DNA of 64,000 nucleotides from Latrodectus hesperus (taxonomy: Eukaryota; Arthropoda; Arachnida; Araneae; Theridiidae). The notes beneath the pieces were generated by a model, which saw nothing but the letters and a program-made list of their open reading frames with translations, was not told the DNA's origin and made no database searches. Of this stretch, positions 42,966-59,822 are shown piece by piece. How positions within the stretch are numbered: the stretch's first letter is position 1; the number at the start of each line of letters is the position of its first letter. A program made the position numbers and the translations under genes. The DNA is taken from positions 33,905,113 to 33,969,112 of the forward strand of contig CM075853.1 in the NCBI GenBank assembly GCA_037975125.1, read 5' to 3'.

Positions 42966-44070
42966 ACACAGTCAATTTATATTAATGTGATCACCTGTCA
43001 GAAGCCAAAATAACAACCTTTCGTAAAGCAAACTGCTGCGAGATATATGGGGAAACAGTCACTTTGATTCTTGAATGTTTTAACTAGAATGTTGAGCTCT
43101 GCTGACTCCAGAGCCACGACTTATGACCCATGTCACGAACAGTCCGATCGCGATTCTCGATTGGTCCGGTGAGCTTGTTGGTCAGAGGAAAATGTAAAAT
43201 TAAAAATGATGCTCTTCGAACCACACACGTATATTGCCAGCTGTTTGGCACCTCGTGTTTTCCAATTAGGAGATGCCCTCATCTTGAGGAAAAATAATGT
43301 GCACATAGGGGTGGGCATGGTCTGAAAACACAGATATGTACTAATTTTGATTCATCATGCTTTACTATGAATGAACACAGAGAAACCAGGAAAATATTCC
43401 TCAAATTATAATACTCCAGTCTGGATCCATCCGGAAATATTTGCAGGGAATTTACCTTTAATGCTATTGCCTTATCCATCAAACCGATGGAGCATAAAAC
43501 TTGATTCATCTAAAAACATTACCTTTCGTCATGAAGTGGCCGCCCAGTTGCGGTACTTGCGTGCAAATTCTAGTTTTCGCCACTGGTGAACAGTAGTTAG
43601 CAAAACTAACAAGGTGTATAGTTTGAGTGACACTATTAGTTGTCCCTGGTTCATCTGAGCGGTCTGTTGCTCAGTGGTAATTCGTCCATTTGTCAGAGCA
43701 CGTTTCCGAAGCCGTCATTCCCCTCTGTCACATATGGCCCATGATATTAGGCAAGTCACTGTATTTGTACAGTCAAATTTTACCATGCACGGAATACTTT
43801 TATCACGGTGATAAATGAACAAATCACGTATTTTACCATTTCGGAAATTCTTACTATCTACAACCGGAAACTAATAATCATTCCTTTTTGGACGTTAGAT
43901 AAATTGCTGCGTTTCTCCATTACGTCAATGATTGCAATGTTTTTGGAAGCCTTCACACATCCATCACATATACGCTCAACTAAAGTGTTGTCACCTACTT
44001 TTTATGATTGATTATTTAACGTCGACGTCGAAAGTACGTGGTTTTCACATTAATCTGACTGGAGTATGTA
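42966..44070 (-). mobile_element. Tc1-like transposon remnant with decayed transposase, minus strand
   Basis: Minus-strand frames give, in order, KGMIISFRL then VKYVICSFITVIKVF (the helix-turn-helix region, 43960-43790), VMFLDESSFMLHRFDG (first catalytic Asp, 43530-43480), and DHAHPYVHIIFPQDEGIS (second catalytic motif, normally DNARPHVA; 43320-43260). A poorly readable C-terminus follows. The catalytic Glu segment was not recognised with confidence. Stops and frame changes are frequent. ATTAATGTGA at 42981-42990 is the inverse of TCACATTAAT at 44045-44054, with similar bases outside both, so these may be subterminal parts of the inverted repeats. The element is distinct in sequence from both other Tc1 families here. 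Limits are approximate. Confidence 0.7.
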
Positions 44071-47000
44071 TATGGGTAAAGGAAAAAGGTGAATTTTACA
44101 GCTAACATTTATAAACACACATTGACCTCGATATGGCAATGTTGTAAAATTTCTTATGTGCATTAATCAAACTGGTAAAATGTTTACTATATTTTAATTG
44201 CAAGAATCTTTTCACCTAGCCTATTTTACATAACCTATGTACCAATTGTTATCGAAATCTGATTGGTAGAATGAGTTCTACAGGTATTTGAAGAGGATCT
44301 CTTTTATAGTGACTCTATTCTCCCTACAATTTATAAATTAATTAATTTAATTGATTACTTAAAGATTTTCTAGCATCATCAGATCCTTAAAATAATAACC
44401 TTCTCTTAAAATATTGCAATTAATATAAACAATGTTACTTTTATTTTATAATTTTAATTTATGAGTACATAAAATATTATAAAAAATTATTTAAACTTCC
44501 TGTGCTGTTTCAAATTATTTTAAATCTATATACTTAATTCAATACATAATTCCCGTTCCTTTAAAACATTTTTGATAATTATGATTGGTTTTATTAATAC
44601 ACTTTTTTCAATTTCTGACACATAAAATTGTTTATAAAATTTGATAAAAACTGAGCGATTCAATTTATTACAATACAGCTATGGGTTGACGTAAATCATT
44701 AGCACTTTATAAGCAACTCTTGAGTTACGGATATCTTTTTAATTTGAACAAAGCTAGAAAGAAATAAGTCAATGCTAAGTACATGAATTTCACTGATTTT
44801 TTTAAATTTTTGATTTGATTCTAAATTTAATCTAAATCTAAAGCTTTATTTTGTTATTCTAAAAATTAAAACTTTATTATGTTTTGTTATTCTAAAATAA
44901 AATTTTGTTTCAGGATCATTATTACTTATTTTCAGCATTACAATTTTCCTTTGTCTGTTATTTTTATTAAAAATAATGATTGTAGTAAAAATGATTTTGT
45001 TTTTTTCACGACTCTGATTTCTACATTCCAACATACAAAGACAGCTAAATTATCTTTGAAAAAGTGAATGAATTTATGTTATTATATTTTTCACTTCTAT
45101 AATTACATAATATTTCGTTTGTATATCTAGATATTTACAAGAGCAATACTGAAATATATTGATGAAAATGCTGAAAATCTTACCGTTAAATGATTTCAGA
45201 TAAATGTAAACATTTATAGTGTGTATAGTAAATTTATTAAGTATTTCATTAGAGTGTAGTAATTTTTAATTAATGTATGAGTCAATTTAAGCGATTATTA
45301 TAAGAAGCACTTTTTTAAATGGAATTATTTGACAGTGACTTTAGAAGAAAGCATTTTTATTTCATATAGAAAATGAAAATTTTATTTCTTATATAAATAA
45401 AAAGGAAATCCTGCGTGAGAAGATAAACTGTTAGAATAATTTCTAATGACGCAATCTTGAAAACAGCACTTCATCATTAGAGAAAAAGCTTTTCTATGTC
45501 CAGAAATCCCATTAGAAGTCATCGGTTCTTTAGAACTGTAACACACTCACGAACAAAATCGATAGATCGAGTTTTGTCGAATGTAGGTTTAAATGTTTAT
45601 TAGAAATAGCTGTTATGTCAAACTTTAAGAATATCAATTTAATTCAAATGGTTCAAGCAAAACATTTATACTACAAGTTTTATTTAATCATAATTCTCTC
45701 AAGCCTTAACATAAGAAAATTTTTAAATTAGTGTTCATTATCACCAGTAATTACTAGTTGTTATTAGTAATTGTTGATTATAACAATATATTTTTTAAAC
45801 TCAGCTGATTGTATAAATTTAGAAGAAATAAACTAGAAAGTTACAAATTTAATGCAATATTATTTTTTAATTTTTTTTATTTAAGGTAATTAAATTTTGA
45901 AATTAAAATATATAACCAATTAATGAATGATATATCATTGTAAATACACATGAATATATCACTGTGTCTAACAAATCTAAAGATTTACAGAAGAGAAACC
46001 TTTAGGTATCTTTATCCTTTTTTATAAAAATATTAAATTTTATTCGTAAATATGAATCACAGTAAGCACTTTTTAAAGTTTCTCTTATATTCTCTTAGTT
46101 TATAGGAAAATACTGCAATCAATTCATAACAAGAAAAATATCATCTTATTTCTACTCATATTTAAAATATACGACACTTCGAGAAAATTTAAGTTATATC
46201 TTTACGATTTGAGTCAAATGTGTACCTCATGGTCAATAGTAATATATATAATAAGTATAGAAGCCTTGGAAAAATAAATTGTTATAAAATATTCATTAAC
46301 TAAAATATTTATTAATTACCACTTATAATAAATTCATATTTTTAATTATGAAAAATATATTTTATGAAATTACACCTATAAAGTAATTTTTTATTGAAGT
46401 AATATTAATATAACTGTTTGAAGCTTGTGTATTTAATGCATATTAAACTGAATTGTACTAATATTAAAGAACTATTCACATACTATGATATTTATTTCTT
46501 AATGCATAATGCATTAAAAAAATATTGATTATTTTAAATTTAACTTCAATTTTCTACATATTTACTCTTCATGTAGTGAAACAATTAATAAATGAAACTT
46601 TCCTCAGTTAATAGTTAGTTTAATTATTAAAGTAAAATTTCTAACGAAGATTATAATTTTTCTTTACAAAATTCTATGTTTTGGAAAACTTTTCACTTAT
46701 ATTCTTTTCAATTTATTTATTTCTCGCAACTGCACAATTTAAATAATATCAATTCATCAAAAACAGTTGTATTAAAAAATGATGTGAGTTATGTTTACAA
46801 ATATCACCTGAGAAATAAATTGAGAATTGTCTGAAACAGAGCTTTCTTAATGTGCATATTTTCTTGCGTTCTATGGTAACATTCTTGAATGATTGGCTGA
46901 TTTTACGTATTTCAAAAATTGATATTTGAAAAATTTCCGAGATTTTAAATGAGCAAATTCGCATGAGAAGGAATATGACAAAATTTGCTAGAATATAATA

Positions 47001-49708
47001 ATTGGAAAAACATTAGAAAAAAATATTAAAGGAAAAAAAATTGAAAATTCCTAAAGTGTTAAATATTCTAAATACATGTATACAAATCACAGATTACAAC
47101 ATATGTCTCTCATTTTGTCCCGTATTGAAATTAATTGATCATCGGTAATTTTTACTGTGTAATGTAAACATTTACCTCTAGGATTCCTTAAGCTTGAAAC
47201 ATGAATGCATGCGCTCATTGAATACTATTCATATCATGAATTTATAATCAAATAATTATCTTAAGAGTTGCTGCGATGTGCTATACTGAAATTTGTTTGA
47301 TATTGCTCTAGCATGATTTCTAAAAATCACAACAGTTTCTTAAGGCACGTTATCAAACAGAAGTTAAGGAAGACTGTTGAGCAACTACTTTTGAGTTACA
47401 ATACAAGAATCAGAAATGAGTGTTATTCAAAAATATATTATGCATTCAACTTTCTCGTTGATTGGTAAGTTTTCGTTTATTTGCTTCCGAAAAGGATAAT
47501 AATCTTAAAGAATATATAGTGTAAAGCTGTAAATAAAGAATGGGGTTCTTTGTTCTTAAATTTCTAACTACAATAAATATTTTTACTATGCAAATGAAAT
47601 CAACCGATAAGTTTTGCATGACATGTGATAGGAGATTTCATATTATATTTTACTGAAAATTTATACGAACTTTAAAATAAATATCAATGAGTTTTGAATA
47701 AATATGATTTAATTATGAATACAAAAAACAAATAGAATAAATATAGATTTGGCTGGAAATAGTGCTGAGGATTCTTTTTTGTAAATTTTTTTGCATACTA
47801 AACATTAATATTTTACAAAAGAATGATATACAAAAAAGTGGGAGGATATAGTTACTTAAACATTTTGTGAATACATTGAATTCTAAATTTTGTGTGTATC
47901 TAAATTGTAAAATATTTCAATGAGTCAAGAAAATATCAACTTTTTCCATGATATTTATTTCATCTAAACTAAAAGTAACCATAAAAAATAATACATTTTT
48001 AACGACATTAAACGCATTTTTATCAAATATTTTAACGCTTATAATATTATAAAGCAAAGAAATTCAGGGATTTCGAATATTCTTCTATAATTTACTCTCT
48101 TCTACAACAATATTTCGAGAGTTCATTAGTCTTTAATGTTGAGAATAAAGTGTCATATATTATAAAAAATATATTTAATTTAATTTTCCATTTTGCTTTG
48201 AATTTTAATTTTTTTAATTTAAATTTTCTAAAATGATAAATTTATAATATTTTGAGGGAAGAGCTTGAGTATTAATAACTCGTCAGGAATATCAATTATG
48301 CCTGTGACCTATGCTTTCTTTTATCAATGATTAATGACAAGCTGATTGCAGAAATATTAACATTATGATATTTAATTTGGCAGCAGTAAATCTCAGATGT
48401 ATCGCTAACATGAATATTTGTAGTAGTTCTTAGAAGAATCAATACTAAAAATTAAACTTTTTGCATAAATAATTTTTCACCAAATCATTTTTACAATGGC
48501 AATGTTCTATTTTAATATTAACAAGGATATCAAATGATAATATGTGCAAATAGGAAACTGAACGAGTGCTCTTTCAATTAAGACAAATATTTAAAACTGT
48601 GTGTCCCGGTTAAAGTAACACTTTCGTGCAAAATGTAACCAAAGGGACTATTAAATAATTATTATTTAAAGATAAATATATATAAAAATACTCACTTAAA
48701 AGAATGGGTAAAAAAATTAGAGAAATAAAAACATTCATAAATTATTTAAAACATGAATATACATAGCAGGATATCATAACATATATAAATAAACCATACG
48801 ATATCATAAATAATCATTAGTACCTTTCTTTTTAATACGAAAATTTTAATTCGGTGATTAATAATTTTATAATTTTTTAACTTTTACTTACTTTATAATA
48901 TTACTAATTACAATTTTTATAAGAATTATAAAAGTTTTAGTTAGTGAATGAATATCAGTGGTTGTACTTCATCAGAATGTTCAATTTGAACGTATTTAAG
49001 AAATCTGGATAATAACATGAGTGTCATATTTGAATTTGTTATTTACTGTAAATCTCACAAATAAATGTCTTGTTATGTTTGTATAAATATGAATTTCAAA
49101 TTTTTTTTAATCATTAAATTTCATTTTCGCAATCTGGAGCAATGTGCAAGAATAGATTTCGTTTGAAAGCAATGAAAAACAAATTTCGATAATTTATTAA
49201 ACACTTACACACAGATATTGATAAATTGATAGATAAATAGATATAATTACATCGATTCAGTATACACATAGCTAGTACTCACATCAGTTTAACAAACTAG
49301 TTAAATAATAATCTCTATCCATTAGAATATGATACATGTTTTATAGCTCTTCAGTAAATTTCTTTTTTATTTCTACTATTTTGCTGAAAAAAAGTATAAA
49401 ATTTTTATCCTTCTTGTAGAATGATAATGGTTTTTCGTAAAAAAATAGCTATTTTGTCTCTACAATTCAGAATGATAAAAATACAATTCTTAACCTTTTG
49501 TAAACGACCAATAATATTACAAAAATAAAGCAATTTTAAATGCTCATTTAACGGGATTTCAAAGTATCCAATTACGTTTTCCAAAGGAAATAACATTCGA
49601 GTAGAAAAAAGCATCTGAGGGTTGTTAACTTTAAATATAGATGTCGTCATTGATTTTTTTCAGAGTATAGATTTTACTCAAGGCTGTAAGAATATCAAGG
49701 CTTGACGG

Positions 49709-49711
<3 letters not shown>
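44071..49711. other. AT-rich non-coding stretch
   Basis: 5.6 kb without a recognisable gene, RNA or transposon. Short complementary 62-codon frames at 44846-45067 lie on opposite strands and look random. ACAAAATCGATAGATCGAGT at about 45554 begins a small imperfect inverted repeat. Confidence 0.6.

Positions 49712-49791
<80 letters not shown>
49712..49791. repeat. (TA)n microsatellite, ~80 bp
   Basis: Uninterrupted TA run between CTTGACGGAT and TGAAGG. Confidence 0.95.
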
Positions 49792-49792
<1 letters not shown>

Positions 49793-52700
49793 AAGGTTTT
49801 TTTAAGCAATATTGGCAATTACTGCAAATTGTATTAAGTATGTTACGTATTTTTCATATTTAAAATATTTAAATATGTTTCCATTTAAAATGTATGAAAA
49901 ATGAATACAATTTTAAATAAGCTAAGCGTTTTTAAGAAATGTATAAGTTTCCAATATTTTGTTCCCAATATAATAGAAAATGGAAAAAAAAAATAAATTC
50001 TTTATTTCTTTTTAGAAAAATGTACGTTTGTATTTTATGAAGCTTATAAAACTAAGTCGTAATAAGTTTTCCTCCTCATAAGATTTATACATTTATAGTT
50101 ACATAGTTAAAAAAAGAAGAAAATTTCATCTTTTGATAACTTATTTCTTTGCCGCTCCATATAATTTATCATGAATTGACGTCTAAATGCTTTTCTAAAA
50201 ATGTGAAATTCATTTCTTAGAAATTTATAAAGTATGTCAATTTACAATTAAACATACAAGAATATTTATGTTTTAAATAATACATAAAATTCTGCTTTAA
50301 CAAGCTGAATGAGGAAAGTCTATTCTCAAAAAATATTTTTAAATTTATCAGGATTTACAAATGCAAGTTTTATAATTTTCTAAGCATATATATTCTCTCA
50401 TCATGAAAAAGTTTTTTACATTAAAGAATCTATTCTATTCTTTTAATGTACTAAAGTAAGGAAATAGTGTCATTAAATCTGCAGAGTTCATTGATTCACT
50501 AATATCAGAAAATTAAAAGGATGAATAATTTTAACTTAAAAACTAAACAGAGTAAAAAAGAACATTAAAATGATTTTCTTCATATTATTAATTGTTAAAT
50601 GAAAAATGTCTATCATAAAAATGCATTATTTGAGAAAATCTAATAAACATTTGTTTTATATGTTGATATATTGTAACAACTGAGTATAATAATTGTCTCT
50701 CAATGCATATAAATTATTTATGAAATAAATTATGATTACATAGATTATTAAAATTATGTACATAACGTGTTTATTAAAATCTCGAAATAACTTTTCTCAA
50801 AAGCATTTCTCGGATAATTTTATTTTATGGAGTATTAAGAGATATAAATTTTGCTTCACATTTTAACAAAATTAAATGATTAAGCTATTTTTTATATGTT
50901 CAGCTTACGCAAAACATATTTATTATTATTGCAATATTTTTGACATTAAATTAATATTTTTTAATGAAAGCAATTAATATTTTGTTACAATAATAATTTT
51001 TTATAGATATATTTTATCATTTCTCATATTTATGAGCCAAAAATAATTACATTTAATTCAATTTTATTTACTATTAAAAAACTTTAAATTCTATATATTA
51101 TATAAAAATAATTAATAATTGAAAATTTATAATTTTTTCTTTAATTTATATTTTTATAAAAGCATTGTGCACTTGAAAAATGTTTCTAAAATTAAAAAAA
51201 TTGAAGAAATTGATTTACATAATTTTACTTTTTACATTTAAATAAAGGTTTTAATTACTTTCAATAAATAAAAATAATAATATTTACTCTTTTCTCTTAA
51301 ATAATAACTATTTAACTTCATTGTTTATTGTATTACTTATAATATCTTTAATAAAGCTGTAACTTAAAAAATTACATCAGAAATATTTTATTTGCATCCT
51401 TAAGTCAAAATTAAGTAGCCGATATTTTAATTAAAAATATAATTAATATTAATTTCGTAATTTAATTTTAAATCGAGAAGAGAAAATTAAAGTTACAGTA
51501 GAATAACAAAAATGACTGCTAGAGTTCAAAACTAAGATATTTTTAAATTTGACCAGGGTATTTTAGAAATAATTGAATTGAGAAAAAACAGAATAAATTA
51601 TGTATATTTTTCGTAAGAATCTGAATCATTAATATAGTTTATGAGATTAAATAGTAAAAGAAGACACATGATTAATAGATAAATGAGACAAATAAAAACA
51701 TTTTTCACCAGTTTACACTTATAAAAACATTATAAATTATAATTAATTTTTATTTTATTGAGAAGAAATGTAATGAAAGAAATGCAAATAGAAAATAAAG
51801 TACTTACAAAATTTTTTGCCACTAGAGATTTGAGTATCACTATACAGAAATATATACGAATTTCTAAAAATTAAAATTAAAAAAATTGAATTTTTTTATT
51901 TTGATTTAACATATATTTAACAGAGAATAAAATTCTCACATAATTTAAAATAATACAAATTGAATAAAATCAGTTTTAAATAAGTGAAAAAAAGTTGTTC
52001 ATTTTAATTTAAACTCTTAAATTTAGTTGTAGAAAATAATATGTTAGAAAAATAGCATTATATTTTTTAAAGAATAACATTTTAAATACTATTAAAATAA
52101 TAACCTGGTTGCATAATGACAGACCAAATTGTAATAGCGTACATCGGTAAATAGCAAACAAGACGCATGAGATTTTCATGAGAGAAAACTTGTGTGATTC
52201 ATGACTAAAAGATCAAATCTGTTACTTTGATATCAAAATAACGGGTAAAAATTGTTATGTATCTAAGCAATACTAACACACACACACAGTCTCAAATATT
52301 ATTCGCATCCTCATATTGTTAGCATTTTACATTTATTCTTTAAAACCATCACCACTAAGACAAGTTTATAACTATTTTAACGAAAATTCTTGCATGGAAA
52401 AATATATTTCAGCCATTTAATATATATTACTCTCAATTAAATAACTCTAAGACAATTCCTTTGTTTAATGTTTTCCACAAAACTAAAAATCCAAAAGCTA
52501 TTTTATGAAATTTTAATCTATATAACTCTTCATATAGTTTTTTTTTATTATGTTCAGTCTGAAATACGCAATTAAGATTAGGAATGCTTTTCTAGTTAAA
52601 ATAACTTGTGTGTTATATTAGAATTGAAAACGTCATTGCCAAACTTCGATAAATGTGTACTTTAAAAAATAATATTTTATAAGAATAAAAAATGTTAAAA

Positions 52701-52815
52701 TAATTTTTGATTTAGAAATTTCATTTCCTAAAATTAAAAAGTAATTTGAAAACTAAAATTTCGTAACAATCTTTTAGAAACACGTTCACTGTTTCATTGT
52801 ATCTTTAAAATATAC
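49792..52815. other. AT-rich non-coding stretch
   Basis: No gene or element recognised. A short ACACACACACA run occurs near 52275. Confidence 0.6.
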
Positions 52816-52900
52816 AGGGTGACCAAAATAAAATAGGTTCCGTGTTTTTTCACTTAACAGAACATGAGAAATCTTTTAATTTGGCGCCTCAGTAAAAGCT
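52815..52900. other. Possible DNA-transposon end (TACAGGGTGACCAAAAT)
   Basis: TATACAGGGTGACCAAAATA resembles the ACAGGGTGxCCAAAA-type termini common at ends of arthropod DNA transposons. The following 70 bp are slightly less AT-rich. No matching inverted end or coding remnant was found, so this is a weak call. Confidence 0.25.
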
Positions 52901-55900
52901 AAAATACATGTATGATTATAAATATAATTGTGCCAATTTGATGATTGTCTTCCTCACATACGACTTGACTTTAGTTACAGTTATTGTCAACAATAAATTT
53001 GAAATCATACCTTGTATTACCTAAATATTACTCCAGTAGGATTGAAATAAATAATCTTAATTTATTTATATTAATAAAAAAGATATTTATCAAAAATTCA
53101 TATAAAATATGAAATTTTTAATGAGTATCGATGATTGTATAAAAAGTTAATGAATTAGATAGAAAAGACATATACTTAAAAACATCGCTTCCTGTTTTTC
53201 AGTTTATTATGTATGCAAGTAATAAAAATCCTCTGAAAGCTTAAATTCTGAAATAAATTTCCTTTTTATGAAATAACATTTAGATATAAGAATACTAAGA
53301 TTACATAGAAATTTAAATTTCTTTAAATTTTTAAAGAAAATTACATTTTGTTTTATCTTTAAAAATGTCTTATAAAATATAAAGATAAATTTCTATATAA
53401 TACACATTTTCGATCTTTTTTAAAGAATTGTATTATTAACGATTTCTAATTTGTTTACAAAGTGCTGCCAATGTTTTTAGAATGTTTAATTTTTCATACA
53501 TAAAATATTTTTTGTGCTTTTTTTCATTTAGTGTGTATTCTAGTGTTTTGTCTCCTTGTTTTCATGTATTTTTTACTAAGCCGTCAAATATTTCTTTTAA
53601 AAACGTAGGAAGAAAAAACGCTATTAAATATCTCTAATAAAAAGAAAATAAGTACAATAAGGTAATTTGCAAAAATCAAATATTTAGCTTATTATAAGGC
53701 TGATAGCTTATTATAAGGCCCTGACTCTCAGCCTAAGGAAAACTAGTGATATTTCTTAACAAATTTATGTTTTGATAAAAAAATATTTATTTTAAAATAG
53801 TTTTTGTATCTACATAAAAAATACTTGGCATGTATCAAATTTACCTTAAATAAAAAAGGTTGATAATAGTTATCCCTTGAAGTTCCTTAGACAAAATTAA
53901 ACAGAAACAGTAAAATTTCTTAGACAGAAAAACAAAAAAAGAAAAACAGAAAAACAAATTGTGCACAGCACTAGTAAAATAATAATAATTATTTAAATAA
54001 ATTCATGTATAGGGATAAAAGTGCATTTTTATCAAATGTTTATTGCAATTGCAAGCTAAAATATTATTTCGAATTTCATGTAATGCCATTATTAAAACAT
54101 TTTTAAAATCCTCTAAGGTCATGAATTCATAACATATTTTGACGTTGAGTAAACCTAGTCATCAATCAATTTTAAAAATTCTGCTCTGTTATTTCAGTAA
54201 ATTAATTACAGGCACTGAAGAGGATTGACAACAATTGATAAATCGCGACAAGAATTCATTTTAATAACTCTTATAATGTTAAATCGTTGTAGCTTGTTGC
54301 TGTAAAATAAATATTTGCTATTTAATGTATTTTCAATTTAAGTTAAAAGTTTTATATTGTACACACGCCTTATATAAACAAAATCCTTAGGATATAGGTA
54401 ATTGCATTAAAATATTGTTGACTATTATTCAATAATTATATTAATAGATTTCAGTTTGAGAGACAAGCTTATTTTGCCATTCTAAGATACTAGTGCATCA
54501 TTTATAAAAAGAAAACAAATAATTTCAGAGACGTGGAAACCAAATCTATCATTTTTGTGTAGATGAATTAAGATTACATACATTTTTCACTAGGTTTGCA
54601 ATGTAAAATAACAAAAGTTAGCTTATTTACAACATATAAAAAATACTAAAATGTTTTTCTCTCAATAAAATAAAATATTAATTTATTTTTGGATAACGTT
54701 ACAGAATAATATGTAATTTACGTTATCATGCTAAGCAATTCATGATATAAGCATTTAAATATATAATTGTTAGAAGTATTTTGTACCTTAAAAAACTGCA
54801 TTTTAATTTATATTTGAACAATGAAGTTAACTCATAAAACTATAAATTAAGAATTTATTTCACAAAAACACTTATGAATATTTTATTTCTTTCATAACTA
54901 ATTTCATAACTAAAAACCATACGACAAATACTTTAATAGTTATTGTGTTTTAAATTCATTGCTTTATGTATTTTAACATAACAATGAATTTGTATTTACT
55001 AAAATATTCTTTCAAAAATGAAATAACAGATAACTGAAATAAACTTTTCTATAAATAATTAAAATTTAATTTAATTTAATCTGATAACAGCGTAATTGGG
55101 AACTTATTCATCTTTAAAAACTTGGATTAATGTTTCATAATTTTAAATTAGATAGCAATGAATACCTTAGCATATTTTGCTCTTAATTAATGTTTAGTTT
55201 AATGTTGACATCACTTATTTCAGCATTTTACATCATTTTCAGGAGTGTAAGGGGATATTTTAAGTTTGACTGCTGAGTTAATCAACAAAAGGCAATACCT
55301 TGAAGTATGCATTTTCTTGGAATTTAAAACCTTTGTTCTCAAATGTTTTAACTTTAAAGCATAACGTATGCTCAGATTAAGAAACTTTGTATTCAGTTAT
55401 AGAGGCTATATTTGCATACAAAAGTGGTTAGAAATTTTTCGCAACTTGTAGTCTTTATATATTCATTTAAAAATTAAGTGAAAATATGCTCAAACGTCTA
55501 AAAAACAGTGATATTTAAGTCATGGTTAGAATGTTAGTAAGGTTAGAATGAATTTCTCTAATGAATACCCTTTATCGTGAAAATTATAAAGTATTTGTAA
55601 TATAAAGTATATTTTATGACATAAAATGACTTTTGGATTGCGTCTAAGGGAAATTTAATTCATTTTTCTCCGAAATGTAAAATTTTGCAGAGAACATTTG
55701 AATCCACTATGGCTGCAAATAAAATAATGAATTTAGAAATATAAAGTTTATTTCATAAAATATTTTTATTAATTTTCTCTAAATTTATAGTTGTTAATAT
55801 ATTTTACAAAATCTAATGATTTATTTATATAAATATTTGTAAATATAAATATTATTTGTTGAAAAGTCACCCATTACAAAGTTGACAAAACACAATAATT

Positions 55901-56680
55901 CTTTGAATGAAATATATATAAATTTTCGTTAAATTTCAGGGATTATTTAGAGCGATAAATTTTTAATTACGTTCTCCAACAGTCTAGCATGCAGAAAAAG
56001 GTAATAATTAATTTTGTCATTAGACTGTGACTGAATTAAAGCTCTTGCCACTTTCACTTTTAAACAGACAACACTATTTGACTTACATTTAATTCAGAAT
56101 AACAAACCAATCAGAAATAATATGACTTCATTAAAAATTAATATGTTTAAGAGAAAATATAGCCATTTTCTGAATTACAGTAATTATTTTGACCTCTTTC
56201 AATCTAAATATTTTAATGGTTATTCTGTATTAATATTTTTTATCCATAAATTCCTACATTAATGTAATCCTTTATGTATATATAAGGTACATTTTGGAAA
56301 TAACAAAAGTATAAATAAGTACTGTATATTTGTGGAAGAGATATTTATTGTGTGTCATATTACATACTAAAATCAAGTTTTGTTTTATTCTTAATAAGAA
56401 ATTATTTAAAATAAATTATAAGTTTTTCATAAAACTCAAAATCTTTTTGAAGTGCGATAATTTTAAAATTCGCGTATAATTTCATATATTCATTGATAAT
56501 CTTATCAGAATTTGTACTTTGCTGTTTATTTTATATAAAAATATCATTTTAAAATCATTTTATTAAAATAGTTTATCAGCTTAGTAAATTTTGTTGAAAT
56601 TACCAGGATTCTGTTTTTGTGTATGTAATTTTTCTGAATGTATTTCTGTTTTTGTGAGAAAAATGCTTTATTTTATTTGA
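52901..56680. other. AT-rich non-coding stretch
   Basis: No gene or element recognised. Small local repeats: AGCTTATTATAAGGC at about 53687 and 53707, and AAAACAGAAAAACA-type repeats near 53927-53957. Confidence 0.6.
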
Positions 56681-56815
56681 GGACCGAGATGGTGGAGTGG
56701 TTACCGTCCCTAATTTCGAAGCAGTAGGTCCGAGATTTGAATACTGTTTCAGACCTAGATATTCCTTCCTCTGTGTGTTTCTTTATCCCTTAACTTTAAG
56801 GGTGAAGATGGCACA
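56681..56815 (+). mobile_element. tRNA-derived SINE fragment
   Basis: GACCGAGATGGTGGAGTGG opens a tRNA-like head. Box A TGGTGGAGTGG (56690-56700) fits the consensus, and a degraded box B GATTTGAATAC lies at about 56734-56744. A short body with CAGACCTAGATATTCCTTCC and CTCTGTGTGTTTC follows. It differs from the SINE at 9524 and from the composite at 29274. No clear target duplication was found, and the right end fades into AT-rich DNA. Confidence 0.65.
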
Positions 56816-59238
<2,423 letters not shown>

Positions 59239-59313
59239 AGCCCGCCACACACGATAGGATTTTTCTTACGATTTGTTGCAATGGGTAGGAAGTAATTAAG
59301 CACATAGTCCCCT

Positions 59314-59355
59314 CAAACTCTGCTGACCACAGTATACTGTGGTCAGCAGAGTTTG
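59314..59355. repeat. Perfect 42-bp palindrome inside the Harbinger element
   Basis: Left arm CAAACTCTGCTGACCACAGT plus A, then its exact reverse complement, with no spacer and centre GTA/TAC. It lies about 75 bp inside the left terminal repeat and before the transposase frame. No counterpart is seen near the right end. Confidence 0.97.
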
Positions 59356-59595
59356 CAGCATCTGGAGGCACATCTGGAGTGGGAAGTTATTTTTAATTTA
59401 AGGGTGCCATTTTTCAACATTTATTGCTTTTGGCTTAAAATGTGTGCCTTGTAAATGAAAATCGAAAATCGCCAAAAATTTCAATAATTTAAAAGAGTTT
59501 TCTGTCACTTTTATGACTTGACGTATTTATTGTTGTACTCATTTGTCTGCTTGTAATTTCTGCCATTAAATGTTATCATAATAAGTTAAGTAACA

Positions 59596-59822
59596 TGAGC
59601 AAATTAAGCACAGAAGTATTATTGGCTGTTGCTTTGGACTAGGATGATGGTGAAAAGCAAACAAACAATAAAAAAGAAATAATCAAAATATTGGTTGCTC
59701 CAATGCGTAAAACTCTTTCACATCTAAATTTGATTACAGAAATACAGTTGGAAGATAAAGATTTCTTTAATTACATGGGGATGAATGAAAAATTGTATGC
59801 AGCGTTGCTGGATATAAGGTAA
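59596..59822 (+). pseudogene. PIF/Harbinger transposase, N-terminal exon
   Basis: An ATG at 59596 starts MSKLSTEVLLAVALD, followed by an in-frame TAG. The frame continues through KKEIIKILVAPMRKTLSHLN, then LITEIQLEDKDFFNYMGMNE and KLYAALLDIR. The ELxxEDxxxFxNYxRM....LL pattern is the conserved N-terminal region of Harbinger transposases, upstream of the DDE nuclease. AGGTAACA at about 59817-59824 could be a splice donor at the end of this exon. No later exon with catalytic motifs is seen before the MADF gene, so the nuclease core is deleted or decayed beyond recognition. The family assignment rests on the short motif and the terminal repeats together. Confidence 0.65.

Noticed and set aside
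43371..44011. Plus-strand frames of 67-72 codons
   Set aside because: They are antisense shadows of the minus-strand Tc1 transposase remnant.
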